DNA from: Streptomyces fumigatiscleroticus
GTDB lineage: Bacteria; Actinomycetota; Actinomycetes; Streptomycetales; Streptomycetaceae
Direction: 5' to 3'
Length of the DNA stretch: 64,000 nucleotides
Assembly: GCF_014647975.1 (NCBI RefSeq)
Contig: NZ_BMQF01000019.1
Span: forward strand, 62,001-126,000
In this document: positions 41,305 through 50,144 of the stretch, piece after piece
Numbering within the stretch: position 1 is the stretch's first letter
Layout: every line of letters begins with the position of its first letter
Notes under the pieces: model-generated
Database searches by the model: none
Seen by the model: only the letters and a program-made list of their open reading frames with translations
What the model was told of the DNA's origin: nothing
Translations under genes and position numbers: made by a program

Positions 41305-43686
41305 ATGCTTCAGGCCACACCGCTCACCGAGGGATGGATCCTGCGACACCCCGACGGCTCCGGGGAGCCGCTGCCCGCCTCGGTGCCGGGCTGCGTGCAC
41401 ACCGATCTGCTGGCGGCGGGGCTGATCCCGGACCCGTTCCTCGGCCGCAACGAGACCGAGGTGGCGTGGGTGGGGCGCAGGGACTGGACGTACGAGACCG
41501 AGCTGCGGGCGGGCTCGGCACACGAGCAGACCGACCTGGTCTTCGACGGTCTGGACACCGTCGCCGAGATCCTGCTCGACGGCCGTCCGCTGGGACGGGT
41601 GCGGAACATGCACCGCTCGTACCGGTTCGACGTGACCGGGCTGAGCGGGCGGCTCACGGTGCGGTTCGCCTCCGCGTACGCCGAGGCGGAGGCCGTGCGC
41701 GGCCGGCTGGGCGAGCGGCCCGCCGCCTACACCGAGCCCTACCAGTACGTCCGCAAGATGGCCTGCTCCTTCGGCTGGGACTGGGGGCCGACGCTGGTCA
41801 CGGCCGGTATCTGGCGGCCGGCGCGGCTGGAGCACTGGTCGACCGCCCGGCTCGCCCGCATCCGCCCGCTCGTCACCGTCGACGGGAACGTGGGCCGCGT
41901 CGAGGCGCACGTCGACGTCGAGCGGACCCGCGTCGAGGCGCCGCTCACCGTCGAGGCGCGGATCGGCGGCACGCGCGCCCGCGCGGAGCTCGACGGCACC
42001 TCGGGTACCGTACGCCTTGAGGTGGCGGACCCGGAGCTGTGGTGGCCGCGCGGCCACGGCGGGCAGCCGCTGTACGAGCTGGAGCTGACGCTGCTCCACG
42101 GCGAGGAGCCGCTGGACGTCTGGCGGCGGCGCATCGGCTTCCGCACCGTCGCCCTGGACACCGCCCCCGACGCGCACGGCACCGGCTTCACCCTCGTCGT
42201 CAACGGCGAGCGGCTCTTCGCGCGGGGCGTCAACTGGATCCCGGACGACGCCTTCCCCTCCCGGATCACCCGCGAGCGCTACCGCGAGCGGCTGCGCCAG
42301 GCGGCCGACGCAGGCGTGGACCTCGTCCGCGTCTGGGGCGGCGGGATCTACGAGAGCGAGGACTTCTACGACGCCTGCGACGAACTGGGGCTGCTGGTCT
42401 GGCAGGACTTCCCCTTCGCGTGCGCGGCCTACCCGGAGGAGCAGCCGCTGCGCGGCGAGGTGGAGGCGGAGGCCCGCGAGAACGTCGTACGGCTGATGCC
42501 GCACCCGTCGCTGGCGCTGTGGAACGGCAACAACGAGAACCTGTGGGGCTTCCGCGACTGGGACTGGGAACGGCGGCTGGCCGGGGACTCCTGGGGCGAG
42601 GGGTACTACCTCGGCCTGCTGCCTCGGGTGGTGGCGGAGCTGGACCCGGCGCGGCCCTACACGGCGGGCAGCCCGTGGTCCGGTTCCTGGCTGCACCACC
42701 CGAACGACCCGGCCCACGGCACCCATCACTCCTGGGAGGTGTGGAACCGGCGGGACTACGCGGACTACCGGCTCGACGTACCGCGCTTCGTCGCCGAGTT
42801 CGGCTGGCAGGCGCCGCCCGCCCACGCCACGCTCCGGCGCGCGCTCCCGGGCGAGAAGCTCGCCCCCGGCTCCCCCGGCATGCTGCACCACCAGAAGGCG
42901 GAGGACGGCAACGGCAAGCTGGAGCGCGGGCTCGCGCGCCACTTCCCCCTCCCCGGCGACGACTTCGACCGCTGGCACTACCTCACGCAGGTCAACCAGG
43001 CCCGCGCGGTCGCCGCCGGGATCGAGCACTGGCGGTCGCACTGGCCGGTGTGCGCGGGCACGGTCGTCTGGCAGCTCAACGACTGCTGGCCGGTGACGTC
43101 CTGGGCCGCGATCGACGGCGACGGGCGGGTCAAGCCGCTGTACCACGAGCTGAAGCGGCTGTACGCCGACCGGCTGCTGACCTTCCAGGAGCGCGACGGG
43201 GAGCTGGTGCTGGCCGCCGTCAACCAGGCGGCGCGGGAGTGGACGTCCGCCATGACGCTGCGCCGGATGTCCGTGGCGGGCGAGACGGTCGCCACGGCGG
43301 AGGTGGAGCTGTCGGCCGGGCGGCGGGCCGTCGCCGTGGTGGAGGTGGAGCGGCGGCTGGTGCCCGTCGGCCCCAAGGAGTTCCTGGTCGCGGACGCCGC
43401 CGAGGGATTGCGGGCCCTGCACTTCCCCGTGCCGGACCGTGAGATCCCCTACCCGGACCCCGAGTTCGATGTCGCGCTGGTACCGGACGGGATCACGGTG
43501 ACCGCCCGCACCCTGGTACGGGATCTGCTGCTCCAGGCCGACCGCCTGGACCCGGCGGCCCGCGCCGACCGGGGGCTGGTCACCCTGCTCCCCGGCGAAC
43601 AGGTCACCATAGGGGTGCGCGGCTGGCGGACGCCGGACGCGCAGGCCGCCCGATCAGCCCTGTTCTGCATGGAGCCCAGCCGATGA
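41305..43686 (+). CDS. Glycoside hydrolase family 2 beta-mannosidase
   Basis: 793 residues with no signal peptide, so probably cytoplasmic, hydrolysing imported beta-mannosides. GH2 architecture: sugar-binding domain, Ig-like domain, TIM barrel. The acid/base Glu411 is in LWNGNNENLWGF; the nucleophile Glu498 is in RFVAEFGWQAPP; WQLNDCWPVTSWA is diagnostic for beta-mannosidases over beta-galactosidases. I chose ATG 41305 because GGGAG is at a good distance; GTG 41299 would add two residues. The stop overlaps the LacI start, so enzyme and regulator are coupled. Confidence 0.92.
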   Translation: MLQATPLTEGWILRHPDGSGEPLPASVPGCVHTDLLAAGLIPDPFLGRNETEVAWVGRRDWTYETELRAGSAHEQTDLVFDGLDTVAEILLDGRPLGRVRNMHRSYRFDVTGLSGRLTVRFASAYAEAEAVRGRLGERPAAYTEPYQYVRKMACSFGWDWGPTLVTAGIWRPARLEHWSTARLARIRPLVTVDGNVGRVEAHVDVERTRVEAPLTVEARIGGTRARAELDGTSGTVRLEVADPELWWPRGHGGQPLYELELTLLHGEEPLDVWRRRIGFRTVALDTAPDAHGTGFTLVVNGERLFARGVNWIPDDAFPSRITRERYRERLRQAADAGVDLVRVWGGGIYESEDFYDACDELGLLVWQDFPFACAAYPEEQPLRGEVEAEARENVVRLMPHPSLALWNGNNENLWGFRDWDWERRLAGDSWGEGYYLGLLPRVVAELDPARPYTAGSPWSGSWLHHPNDPAHGTHHSWEVWNRRDYADYRLDVPRFVAEFGWQAPPAHATLRRALPGEKLAPGSPGMLHHQKAEDGNGKLERGLARHFPLPGDDFDRWHYLTQVNQARAVAAGIEHWRSHWPVCAGTVVWQLNDCWPVTSWAAIDGDGRVKPLYHELKRLYADRLLTFQERDGELVLAAVNQAAREWTSAMTLRRMSVAGETVATAEVELSAGRRAVAVVEVERRLVPVGPKEFLVADAAEGLRALHFPVPDREIPYPDPEFDVALVPDGITVTARTLVRDLLLQADRLDPAARADRGLVTLLPGEQVTIGVRGWRTPDAQAARSALFCMEPSR

Positions 43687-44741
43687 CGGCAACTCCCCTG
43701 CCCCGCGTCACCATCAAGGACGTCGCCGCGCGCGCCGGTGTCTCCAAGGGGGCGGTGTCGCTCGCCTTCAACCACAAGCCGGGGCTGTCGGAGGCGACCC
43801 GGGACCGGATCTTCCAGGCCGCCCGGGAGCTGGGCTGGGCGCCGAACCTGACCGCACGGACGCTGGCGGGCTCCCGCGTGGACGTGGTGGGCCTGGCGAT
43901 CTGCCGGCCCGCCCGGCTGCTGGGGCTCGAACCCTTCTACATGGAGTTCGTCTCGGGCGTGGAGAGCGTCCTGACCGAGCGGTCCTGCTCCCTGCTGCTG
44001 CGGCTGGTGCGCAGCGCTCAGGAGGAGGCGGTGGTGCTGGAGTCGTGGTGGCGGGGACGGCAGATCGGCGGGGCGATCCTGGTCGACTTCCGGGACGACG
44101 ACCCCCGGGCGGCGGCGGTGCGGCGGCTCGGGATCCCGGCGGTGGCGGTCGGGCACCCCTCGCTGACCGGCGGGCTGGCCTCGGTCTGGACCGACGACGC
44201 CACGGCCGTGACGGAGGCCGTGCGGTATCTGGCCGCGCTCGGGCACCGGCGGATCGCCCGGGTCGGCGGCGCGGCGGCCCTGGGGCACACCTCGATCCGC
44301 ACGGCCGCCTTCGACGAGGCGGCCGCCTCGCTGAAACTGGCCGGGGCCTGGCAGGTGGCCACCGACTTCTCCGGCGACGCGGGCGCCCGGGCGACGCGCT
44401 CCCTGCTGACCGCCGCCCCGCCGGACCGGCCGACGGCCATCGTGTACGACAACGACATCATGGCTGTCGCCGGGCTCTCGGTCGCCGCCGAGATGGGGCT
44501 GCGCGTGCCCGCCGATGTCTCGCTGCTGGCCTGGGACGACTCCCAGCTGTGCCGGCTGACCCGTCCGACGCTCTCCGCGATGAGCCATGACGTGCACGGC
44601 TTCGGCGCGGAGGTGGCCCGGACGCTGTTCGGCGTGATCGCGGGCGAGGGGGATGGGTCGCATCCGGTGGCGACCCCGGTGCTGACCCCGCGGGGGTCGA
44701 CGGCTCCGCCCGGGCCCCGGGTCTCACCCGCCGGGGTGTGA
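43683..44741 (+). CDS. LacI-family repressor of the beta-mannoside locus
   Basis: 352 residues. The N-terminal HTH is VTIKDVAARAGVSKGAVSLA with the hinge region LGWAPNLTARTLAGSR. The periplasmic-binding-like effector domain follows (VDVVGLAICRPARL, AIVYDNDIMAVAGLSVAAEM). ATG 43683 overlaps the beta-mannosidase stop (ATGA). It probably represses the mannosidase operon and the divergent importer through the ACCGGT palindromes, with a mannoside as inducer (inference). Confidence 0.92.
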   Translation: MTATPLPRVTIKDVAARAGVSKGAVSLAFNHKPGLSEATRDRIFQAARELGWAPNLTARTLAGSRVDVVGLAICRPARLLGLEPFYMEFVSGVESVLTERSCSLLLRLVRSAQEEAVVLESWWRGRQIGGAILVDFRDDDPRAAAVRRLGIPAVAVGHPSLTGGLASVWTDDATAVTEAVRYLAALGHRRIARVGGAAALGHTSIRTAAFDEAAASLKLAGAWQVATDFSGDAGARATRSLLTAAPPDRPTAIVYDNDIMAVAGLSVAAEMGLRVPADVSLLAWDDSQLCRLTRPTLSAMSHDVHGFGAEVARTLFGVIAGEGDGSHPVATPVLTPRGSTAPPGPRVSPAGV

Positions 44742-44789
44742 CCTTCGCCGCTCCAGCCGGGGGGACTGGGCAGCCGTGTTACCCACAAG

Positions 44790-44815
44790 TAGCATGGGGC
44801 TGAGCGCACGCTCAG
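44790..44815 (+). promoter_or_regulatory. fadAB promoter with overlapping palindromic operator
   Basis: TAGCAT (44790-44795) is a -10. CTGAGCG/CGCTCAG with a 2-base centre (44800-44815) begins five bases later, directly over the expected transcription start. Such a location suits a repressor, and the shape suits a TetR-family protein responding to acyl-CoA. Confidence 0.6.
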
Positions 44816-44858
44816 TGTGCCGCAGCAGTGCCATCCCGCACCCTGGAGGAGAGCCATC

Positions 44859-46076
44859 GTGCCTCGTACCGTCAGGGACGTCGTCTTCGTCGACGGCGTC
44901 CGCACCCCGTTCGGCAAGGCGGGCCCGAAGGGCATCTACCACGAGACCCGCGCCGACGACCTCGTCGTGAAGGCGATCCGGGAGCTGCTGCGCCGCAACC
45001 CCGGCCTCGACCCCAAGAAGGTCGACGAGGTGGCCATCGCCGCGACCACGCAGATCGGCGACCAGGGCCTGACCATCGGCCGCACCGCCGGCATCCTGGC
45101 CGGCCTGCCGACCTCGGTGCCCGGTTACTCCATCGACCGCATGTGCGCGGGCGCGCTGACCGCCGTCACCACGGTGGCCGGCTCGGTCGCCTTCGGCGCG
45201 TACGACGTCGCCATCGCCGGCGGTGTCGAGCACATGGGCCGCCACCCGATGGGTGAGGGCGTCGACCCCAACCCGCGCTTCGTCAGCGAGAAGCTGGTCG
45301 ACGAGTCGGCCCTGTTCATGGGCATGACCGCGGAGAACCTGCACGACCGCTACCCGACGATCACCAAGCGGCGCGCCGACGAGTACGCCGTGCGCTCCCA
45401 GGAGAAGGCCGCCAAGGCGTACGCCAACGGCAAGATCCAGGCCGACCTGGTGCCGGTCTCGGTGCGCCGCACCAACCCGGAGGGCGGGGAGACGGGCTGG
45501 GGCCTGGTCACCGCCGACGAGCCGATGCGCCCGGGCACCACGCTGGAGAACCTGGCGAACCTCAAGACGCCGTTCCGCGTCCACGGCCGGGTCACCGCCG
45601 GTAACGCGGCCGGTCTGAACGACGGCGCCACCGCCTCGCTCATCGCCTCCGAGGACTTCGCCCGCGCCAACGGGCTGCCGGTCAAGATGCGCCTGGTCTC
45701 CTACGCCTTCGCGGGCGTGGAGCCGGAGGTCATGGGCTACGGCCCGATCCCGGCGACGGAGAAGGCCCTGGCCCAGGCGGGCCTGTCCATCTCCGACATC
45801 GGTCTGTTCGAGATCAACGAGGCCTTCGCCGTCCAGGTCCTGGCCTTCCTTGAGCACTACGGCATCGCGGACGACGACGAGCGCGTCAACCAGTACGGCG
45901 GCGCCATCGCCTTCGGCCACCCGCTGGCCTCCTCCGGCGTCCGCCTGATGACGCAGCTGGCCCGCCAGTTCGAGGAGCAGCCGGGCGTCCGCTACGGCCT
46001 GACCACCATGTGCGTCGGCTTCGGCATGGGCGCGACGGTCATCTGGGAGAACCCGCACTTCGAGGGGGACAAGTGA
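44859..46076 (+). CDS. fadA: Acetyl-CoA acyltransferase (thiolase) of fatty acid beta-oxidation
   Basis: 405-residue cytoplasmic thiolase that cleaves 3-ketoacyl-CoA. Active-site Cys is in SIDRMCAGALTAVTT, His in FGHPLASSGVRLM, and the second Cys in GLTTMCVGFGMGATVIWEN. FVDGVRTPFGKAGPKG is the usual N-terminus. GTG 44859 follows GGAGGAGAG. The stop overlaps the fadB start, so the two subunits are made together. A palindrome overlapping the start of transcription suggests acyl-CoA-responsive repression. Confidence 0.95.
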   Translation: MPRTVRDVVFVDGVRTPFGKAGPKGIYHETRADDLVVKAIRELLRRNPGLDPKKVDEVAIAATTQIGDQGLTIGRTAGILAGLPTSVPGYSIDRMCAGALTAVTTVAGSVAFGAYDVAIAGGVEHMGRHPMGEGVDPNPRFVSEKLVDESALFMGMTAENLHDRYPTITKRRADEYAVRSQEKAAKAYANGKIQADLVPVSVRRTNPEGGETGWGLVTADEPMRPGTTLENLANLKTPFRVHGRVTAGNAAGLNDGATASLIASEDFARANGLPVKMRLVSYAFAGVEPEVMGYGPIPATEKALAQAGLSISDIGLFEINEAFAVQVLAFLEHYGIADDDERVNQYGGAIAFGHPLASSGVRLMTQLARQFEEQPGVRYGLTTMCVGFGMGATVIWENPHFEGDK

Positions 46077-48202
46077 GCACCACCGCCGAGCTGTTGAAGG
46101 GTGCGGCCGAGCTGTTCCCTGACGAGGTCGTCACCACGGCCCACGTACGCCACTTCGACCTGCCCCTCGGTGCCGGGCGCTTCGCCCTGATCACCCTGGA
46201 CAACGGTCACGACCACAAGAAGCCGACCACCTTCGGCCCGCAGTCGCTGGCCAACCTCGACGCCGCCATCGACCAGGTGGAGAAGGAGGCCGCGGACGGC
46301 GACATCGTCGGCGTCGGCATCACCGGCAAGCCGTTCATCTTCGCGGTCGGCGCCGACCTCAAGGGCGTCGAGCTGCTCAAGCGGCACGAGGACGCGCTCG
46401 CCATCGGCAAGGGCGGCCACGAGGTCTTCAAGCGCCTGTCGAAGCTGGCCGTCCCGACCTTCGCCTACTACAACGGCGCGGCGATGGGCGGCGGCGTCGA
46501 GGTCGGCCTGCACTGCACCTACCGCACGGTGTCCGCGGCCGTCCCCGCGTTCTCGCTCCCCGAGGTCTTCCTCGGTCTGGTCCCCGGCTGGGGCGGCTGC
46601 ACGCTGCTGCCGAACCTGATCGGCGCCGACAAGGCCGTCTCGGTCATCATCGAGAACTCCCTCAACCAGAACAGGCAGCTCAAGGGCAAGCAGGTCTACG
46701 AGCTCGGGATCGCCGACGCGATCTTCGAGGGCGCGGACTTCCTGGAGCAGTCGCTGACCTGGACCGCGGCCGTCCTCAAGGGCGAGATCGTCGTCGACCG
46801 TCCGGTGATCGACCGTGGCGAGGCCTGGGACCAGGCGGTCGCCAAGGGCCGCTTCATCGCCGACGGCAAGGTGCACGGCGCGGCCCCGGCCGCCTACCGC
46901 GCCCTGGACATCATCGCCGCCGCGAAGAACGGCGACCTCCAGCAGGGCTACGACGCCGAGGACCAAGCGCTCGCCGACCTCATCATGAGCGGCGAACTCC
47001 GCGCGGGTCTGTACGCGTTCAACCTGGTGCAGAAGCGCGGCAAGCGCCCGGCGGGCGCCCCGGACAAGAGCCTGGCCCGCCCGGTCACCAAGGTCGGCGT
47101 CGTCGGCGCGGGCCTGATGGCCTCGCAGCTCGCCCTGCTCTTCCTGCGCCGCCTGGAGGTGCCGGTCGTCCTGACCGACATCGACCAGGAGCGCGTCGAC
47201 AAGGGTGTGGGCTATGTCCACGCCGAGATCGACAAGCTGCTCGGCAAGGGCCGGATCAACCAGGACAAGGCCAACCGCCTCAAGGCGCTGGTGAGCGGCG
47301 TCCTGGACAAGGCCGAGGGCTTCGCGGACGCGGACTTCGTCATCGAGGCCGTCTTCGAGGAGATCGGCGTCAAGCAGCAGGTGTTCGCGGAGGTCGAGGC
47401 GGTCGCCCCGGCCCACGCGATCCTCGCCACCAACACCTCCTCCCTCTCCGTCACCGAGATGGCGTCGAAGCTGAAGCACCCCGAGCGGGTCGTCGGCTTC
47501 CACTTCTTCAACCCGGTCGCGGTGCTCCCGCTGCTGGAGATCGTCCGCGGCGAGAAGACGGACGACGCCTCGCTGGCGACCGCCTTCGCGGTGGCCAAGA
47601 AGCTGAAGAAGACGGCGGTGCTGGTCAAGGACGCCCCCGCGTTCGTCGTCAACCGCATCCTGACCCGCTTCATGGGCGAGATCCAGAACGTCATCGACGA
47701 GGGCACCCCGGTCGAGGTCGCGGAGAAGGCGGTCGAGCCCCTGGGCCTGCCGATGTCGCCGCTGGTCCTGCTGGAGCTGGTCGGCCCGGCGATCGGCCTG
47801 CACGTCTCCGAGACCCTCAACAAGGCGTTCCCGGACCGCTTCACCGTCTCCCCCAACCTCAAGGCGGTCGTCGAGGCGGGCAAGCGCGGCTTCTACGTCT
47901 ACGACAGCGGGAAGCCGGAGCTGGACCCCGAGGTGGCCGCGCTGCTGAAGCAGGGCGACACCGTCCTGACCGAGGACCAGGTCCGCGCCCGTGTCCTGGA
48001 CGCGGTGGCGCAGGAGATCGGCCTGATGCTCGACGAGGGCGTCGTCGCCGAGGCGCAGGACATCGACCTGTGCCTGATCACCGGCGCCGGCTGGCCGTTC
48101 CACCTGGGCGGCATCACGCCGTACCTGGACCGCGAGGGCGTCGCCGAGCGCGTCAACGGCAAGAGGTTCCTGGCTCCGGGCGTGGCGAGCGTGCCCGCGT
48201 AA
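46073..48202 (+). CDS. fadB: Fatty acid oxidation complex alpha subunit (enoyl-CoA hydratase/3-hydroxyacyl-CoA dehydrogenase)
   Basis: 709 residues. The N-terminal enoyl-CoA hydratase domain has FIFAVGADLKGVELL and YYNGAAMGGGVEVGLHCTYR, with Glu in FSLPEVFLGLVPGWGG. The central dehydrogenase domain starts VGVVGAGLMASQLALLFLRR (NAD) and contains NTSSLSVTEMASKLKHPERV and VVGFHFFNPVAVLPLLEIV. The C-terminal part includes KRGFYVYDSGKPELDP. GTG 46073 overlaps the fadA stop. It works with the thiolase to complete beta-oxidation of acyl-CoA. Confidence 0.95.
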   Translation: MSTTAELLKGAAELFPDEVVTTAHVRHFDLPLGAGRFALITLDNGHDHKKPTTFGPQSLANLDAAIDQVEKEAADGDIVGVGITGKPFIFAVGADLKGVELLKRHEDALAIGKGGHEVFKRLSKLAVPTFAYYNGAAMGGGVEVGLHCTYRTVSAAVPAFSLPEVFLGLVPGWGGCTLLPNLIGADKAVSVIIENSLNQNRQLKGKQVYELGIADAIFEGADFLEQSLTWTAAVLKGEIVVDRPVIDRGEAWDQAVAKGRFIADGKVHGAAPAAYRALDIIAAAKNGDLQQGYDAEDQALADLIMSGELRAGLYAFNLVQKRGKRPAGAPDKSLARPVTKVGVVGAGLMASQLALLFLRRLEVPVVLTDIDQERVDKGVGYVHAEIDKLLGKGRINQDKANRLKALVSGVLDKAEGFADADFVIEAVFEEIGVKQQVFAEVEAVAPAHAILATNTSSLSVTEMASKLKHPERVVGFHFFNPVAVLPLLEIVRGEKTDDASLATAFAVAKKLKKTAVLVKDAPAFVVNRILTRFMGEIQNVIDEGTPVEVAEKAVEPLGLPMSPLVLLELVGPAIGLHVSETLNKAFPDRFTVSPNLKAVVEAGKRGFYVYDSGKPELDPEVAALLKQGDTVLTEDQVRARVLDAVAQEIGLMLDEGVVAEAQDIDLCLITGAGWPFHLGGITPYLDREGVAERVNGKRFLAPGVASVPA

Positions 48203-48220
48203 CCCCCGCCCGAGCCCCGC

Positions 48221-48252
48221 GTGCCCGGCACACCACCCGGTGTGCCGGGCAC
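48221..48252 (+). terminator. Terminator of the fadAB operon
   Basis: Perfect 13-bp stem (48221-48233 GTGCCCGGCACAC with 48240-48252) and a 6-base loop, 18 bases after the fadB stop and 8 bases from the end of the convergent pseudogene. Confidence 0.85.
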
Positions 48253-48260
48253 CGGCGTGT

Positions 48261-48664
48261 TCAGCCGCCGGCCGGGCGGACGTCCTCGACATGGACGACG
48301 TGCGGCTCGCTGCCGTCCCGGCCGCGCTTGGCGCGTCCGTGGAGGCCGACGGCCGGATGGGACTGATCGTCCACCTCGTCGAGCCCGACGAAGGTGACGA
48401 CGTCCGGGTGGTGCCCGGTCACCAGCCACCCCTCGCCGTTCTTCAGCTCCAGCACCCGGAAGCCGCCCGCCGACGACCCCACGTGCACGGGCCCGAAGTC
48501 GCGCAGGATGCCGGTGGCCCGCTCGGCGAGTCCTTCGGCCGGTCTCCGTCGGGTTCTTCGAGCAGCACGCAGGTGCCGTGCTCGAAGAGCACGTACGACC
48601 TGCCGGATCCGGTGAGGAGACGCCGCCAGGCGTCGATCAGTGTCTCGGTGTCCACGCCGGCCAT
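48261..48664 (-). pseudogene. Frameshifted conserved hypothetical gene
   Basis: Reading leftward from ATG 48664, the first frame gives MAGVDTETLIDAWRRLL and SYVLFEHGTCVLLEEPDGD, which look like a real protein, and then degenerates. Another frame takes over at about 48545 with AEGLAERATGILRDFGPVHV and VLELKNGEGWLVTGHHPDVV down to the stop at 48261. Joining the two needs one extra base near 48539-48546. The whole would be about 135 residues. Either a true one-base deletion or a sequencing error. Function unknown. It starts 11 bases after the stop of the next minus-strand gene, so it belongs to that transcript. Confidence 0.75.
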
Positions 48665-48674
48665 CAGCGCCCAC

Positions 48675-49691
48675 TCACACCTCCCGCCAGGCCTCCAGGG
48701 CCAGCCCGGGCTCGTCCTTCCGCCGCGTCAGAAGCAGCTGCCCGGTGGAGGGGGACAGCGTCGCCGCGACCACCCGGCCGGCCGCGTCGTTCGTCAGGCG
48801 GACTTCCGCGTCCGCGGGCAGCTGCGGGCCGGACTCGGTCCACCAGGCGCCGGCCCACTCCTGCTCCGTGGGGTAGGCGGCGAAGGCGACCCGGCCGCTC
48901 GCCGAGCGCTGGGCCAGCAAGGTGCAGTCGTGGCCGTCGAGTTCGCAGCGGACCGCCGCGACCGGGCCGGGGCCCGCGGTCGGCAGCAGGGCGGCCGGTG
49001 CGTCGCCGGGACGCCACGCGTACAGGTCGCCCGACTCGTCGGCGAAGAAGCAGGTGGTGCGGTCGGGTGAGGTGGCCAGGGCGTACAGCGTGCCCGGGCG
49101 GACCGGGACCTTCACCGCCTCCTGGAGCACCGGCTGGGCGCCCTGCTGCTCCTGGCGCCAGTACAGCAGCGCGCCGGGGACGGCCGCGTACAGTTCGACC
49201 CGCCCGGACTCCCCCGTCACCGCCGCCGGCCCGTCCTGGACGTCGCTGCCCTTCAGATCGTGCCAGGGGCCCCAGCCGCCCTTCTCCTTCTGGCCCCGCA
49301 TGCTCACCCCGCCGCCCGCGTTGCGGACGAAGACATGGGCGCGCCCCTCGGCGTCGACCGTCACGGCGGGCGTTCCGGTGCGTCCGCCCGCCTTGTCGGG
49401 GTGGCCGACCGGCTGCCAGTCCAGGGCCGCGAGCCGGGGCCGGAAGTGCGTGGAGTGCACGAGGCCCGACTCGCCGGACACGGTGGGCCGCCAGGAGACC
49501 AGATGGGCGTAGTGGTCGGCGCCCCGCCCGACGGCGAGCACCGGGTGCAGCCGCTGGTCGCCGCCGACCCGGCGCGGCGCGTCCCAGGGCCCGCCGGGCC
49601 ATCGCTCCGCCCGGCACAGCACCGCGTCGCCCGACGTCAGATAGACACTGAGCCGGCCGTCCCGGCCGCGAATGAACCAGTCGCCGTTCAC
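48675..49691 (-). CDS. Hypothetical protein, propeller-like repeats
   Basis: 338 residues without a signal peptide or membrane helix. Repeated stretches of the type TPAVTVDAEGRAHVFVRNAG, DGPAAVTGESGRVELYAAVP and TLYALATSPDRTTCFFADES suggest about five to seven blades of a beta-propeller, as in PLL/lectin-like or sialidase-like folds. I recognise no catalytic motif. GTG 49691 is six bases after a TACAGT -10, indicating a leaderless message. It is followed closely by the frameshifted gene. Confidence 0.72.
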   Translation of the reverse strand: MNGDWFIRGRDGRLSVYLTSGDAVLCRAERWPGGPWDAPRRVGGDQRLHPVLAVGRGADHYAHLVSWRPTVSGESGLVHSTHFRPRLAALDWQPVGHPDKAGGRTGTPAVTVDAEGRAHVFVRNAGGGVSMRGQKEKGGWGPWHDLKGSDVQDGPAAVTGESGRVELYAAVPGALLYWRQEQQGAQPVLQEAVKVPVRPGTLYALATSPDRTTCFFADESGDLYAWRPGDAPAALLPTAGPGPVAAVRCELDGHDCTLLAQRSASGRVAFAAYPTEQEWAGAWWTESGPQLPADAEVRLTNDAAGRVVAATLSPSTGQLLLTRRKDEPGLALEAWREV

Positions 49692-49697
49692 CGGTCA

Positions 49698-49703
49698 ACT
49701 GTA
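49698..49703 (-). promoter_or_regulatory. -10 element of the propeller-like gene (leaderless)
   Basis: Minus-strand TACAGT ends six bases before GTG 49691, matching the pattern seen at several other genes here. Confidence 0.5.
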
Positions 49704-49769
49704 TGCGGCACCGGACACCGGTCCATGGCCCGCCCCCGGCCCGGACGCCACCCGTGCCACCCTGGCCGC

Positions 49770-50144
49770 ATGGACGCCAACGCCCCTCTGCTCGTGATCG
49801 TCGACGCCGCCAACGTGGTCGGGTCGGTGCCCGACGGCTGGTGGCGGGACCGGAAGGGGGCTGCCGAGCGGCTGCGGGACCGGCTGGCGGCGGACGGTCT
49901 GCCGGGGCATCGCGGCGCCGTGGAGATCGTCCTGGTGACCGAGGGCGCGGCCCGCGGCGTGGAGTCCGTCCCCGGCGTCCGCGTGGAGCCGGCGCCCGGC
50001 AGCGGCGACGACCGCGTCGTCGAGCTGGCCGCCGGGGCCGGTGACCGTCCCGTCCTGGTCGTCACGGCCGACCGGGAGCTGCGCCGCCGGGTGACGGAGC
50101 TGGGCGCCGAGGTCACCGGGCCGCGGGCCGTGCGGCCGTCCTAG
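49770..50144 (+). CDS. Small NYN/PIN-like protein
   Basis: 124 residues. LLVIVDAANVVGSVPDGWWRD at the N-terminus has the acidic/Asn start of NYN/PIN nucleases, with further acidic residues in GSGDDRVVELAAGA and VLVVTADRELRRRVTELG, the last matching the 'TxDxxL' strand of PIN-like folds. RNA or nucleotide cleavage is possible but unproven. Its stop and that of the convergent amino-acid permease share the bases CTAG at 50141-50144. It is divergent from the propeller-like gene. Confidence 0.75.
   Translation: MDANAPLLVIVDAANVVGSVPDGWWRDRKGAAERLRDRLAADGLPGHRGAVEIVLVTEGAARGVESVPGVRVEPAPGSGDDRVVELAAGAGDRPVLVVTADRELRRRVTELGAEVTGPRAVRPS

Noticed and set aside
38881..43422. A 1513-codon open frame on the minus strand spanning the importer and the mannosidase
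   Set aside because: Most of it is the antisense of the mannosidase and a shifted frame of the sugar-binding gene; only its last part (38881-39831) is the real MalF-type permease. Long open shadows are expected at this GC content.
45992..48292. A 766-codon minus-strand open frame over fadAB
   Set aside because: Composition is a mirror of the fadB coding frame (Asp/Leu/Arg/Gln-rich), with no motif, ribosome binding site or conserved segment; fadB is unambiguous.
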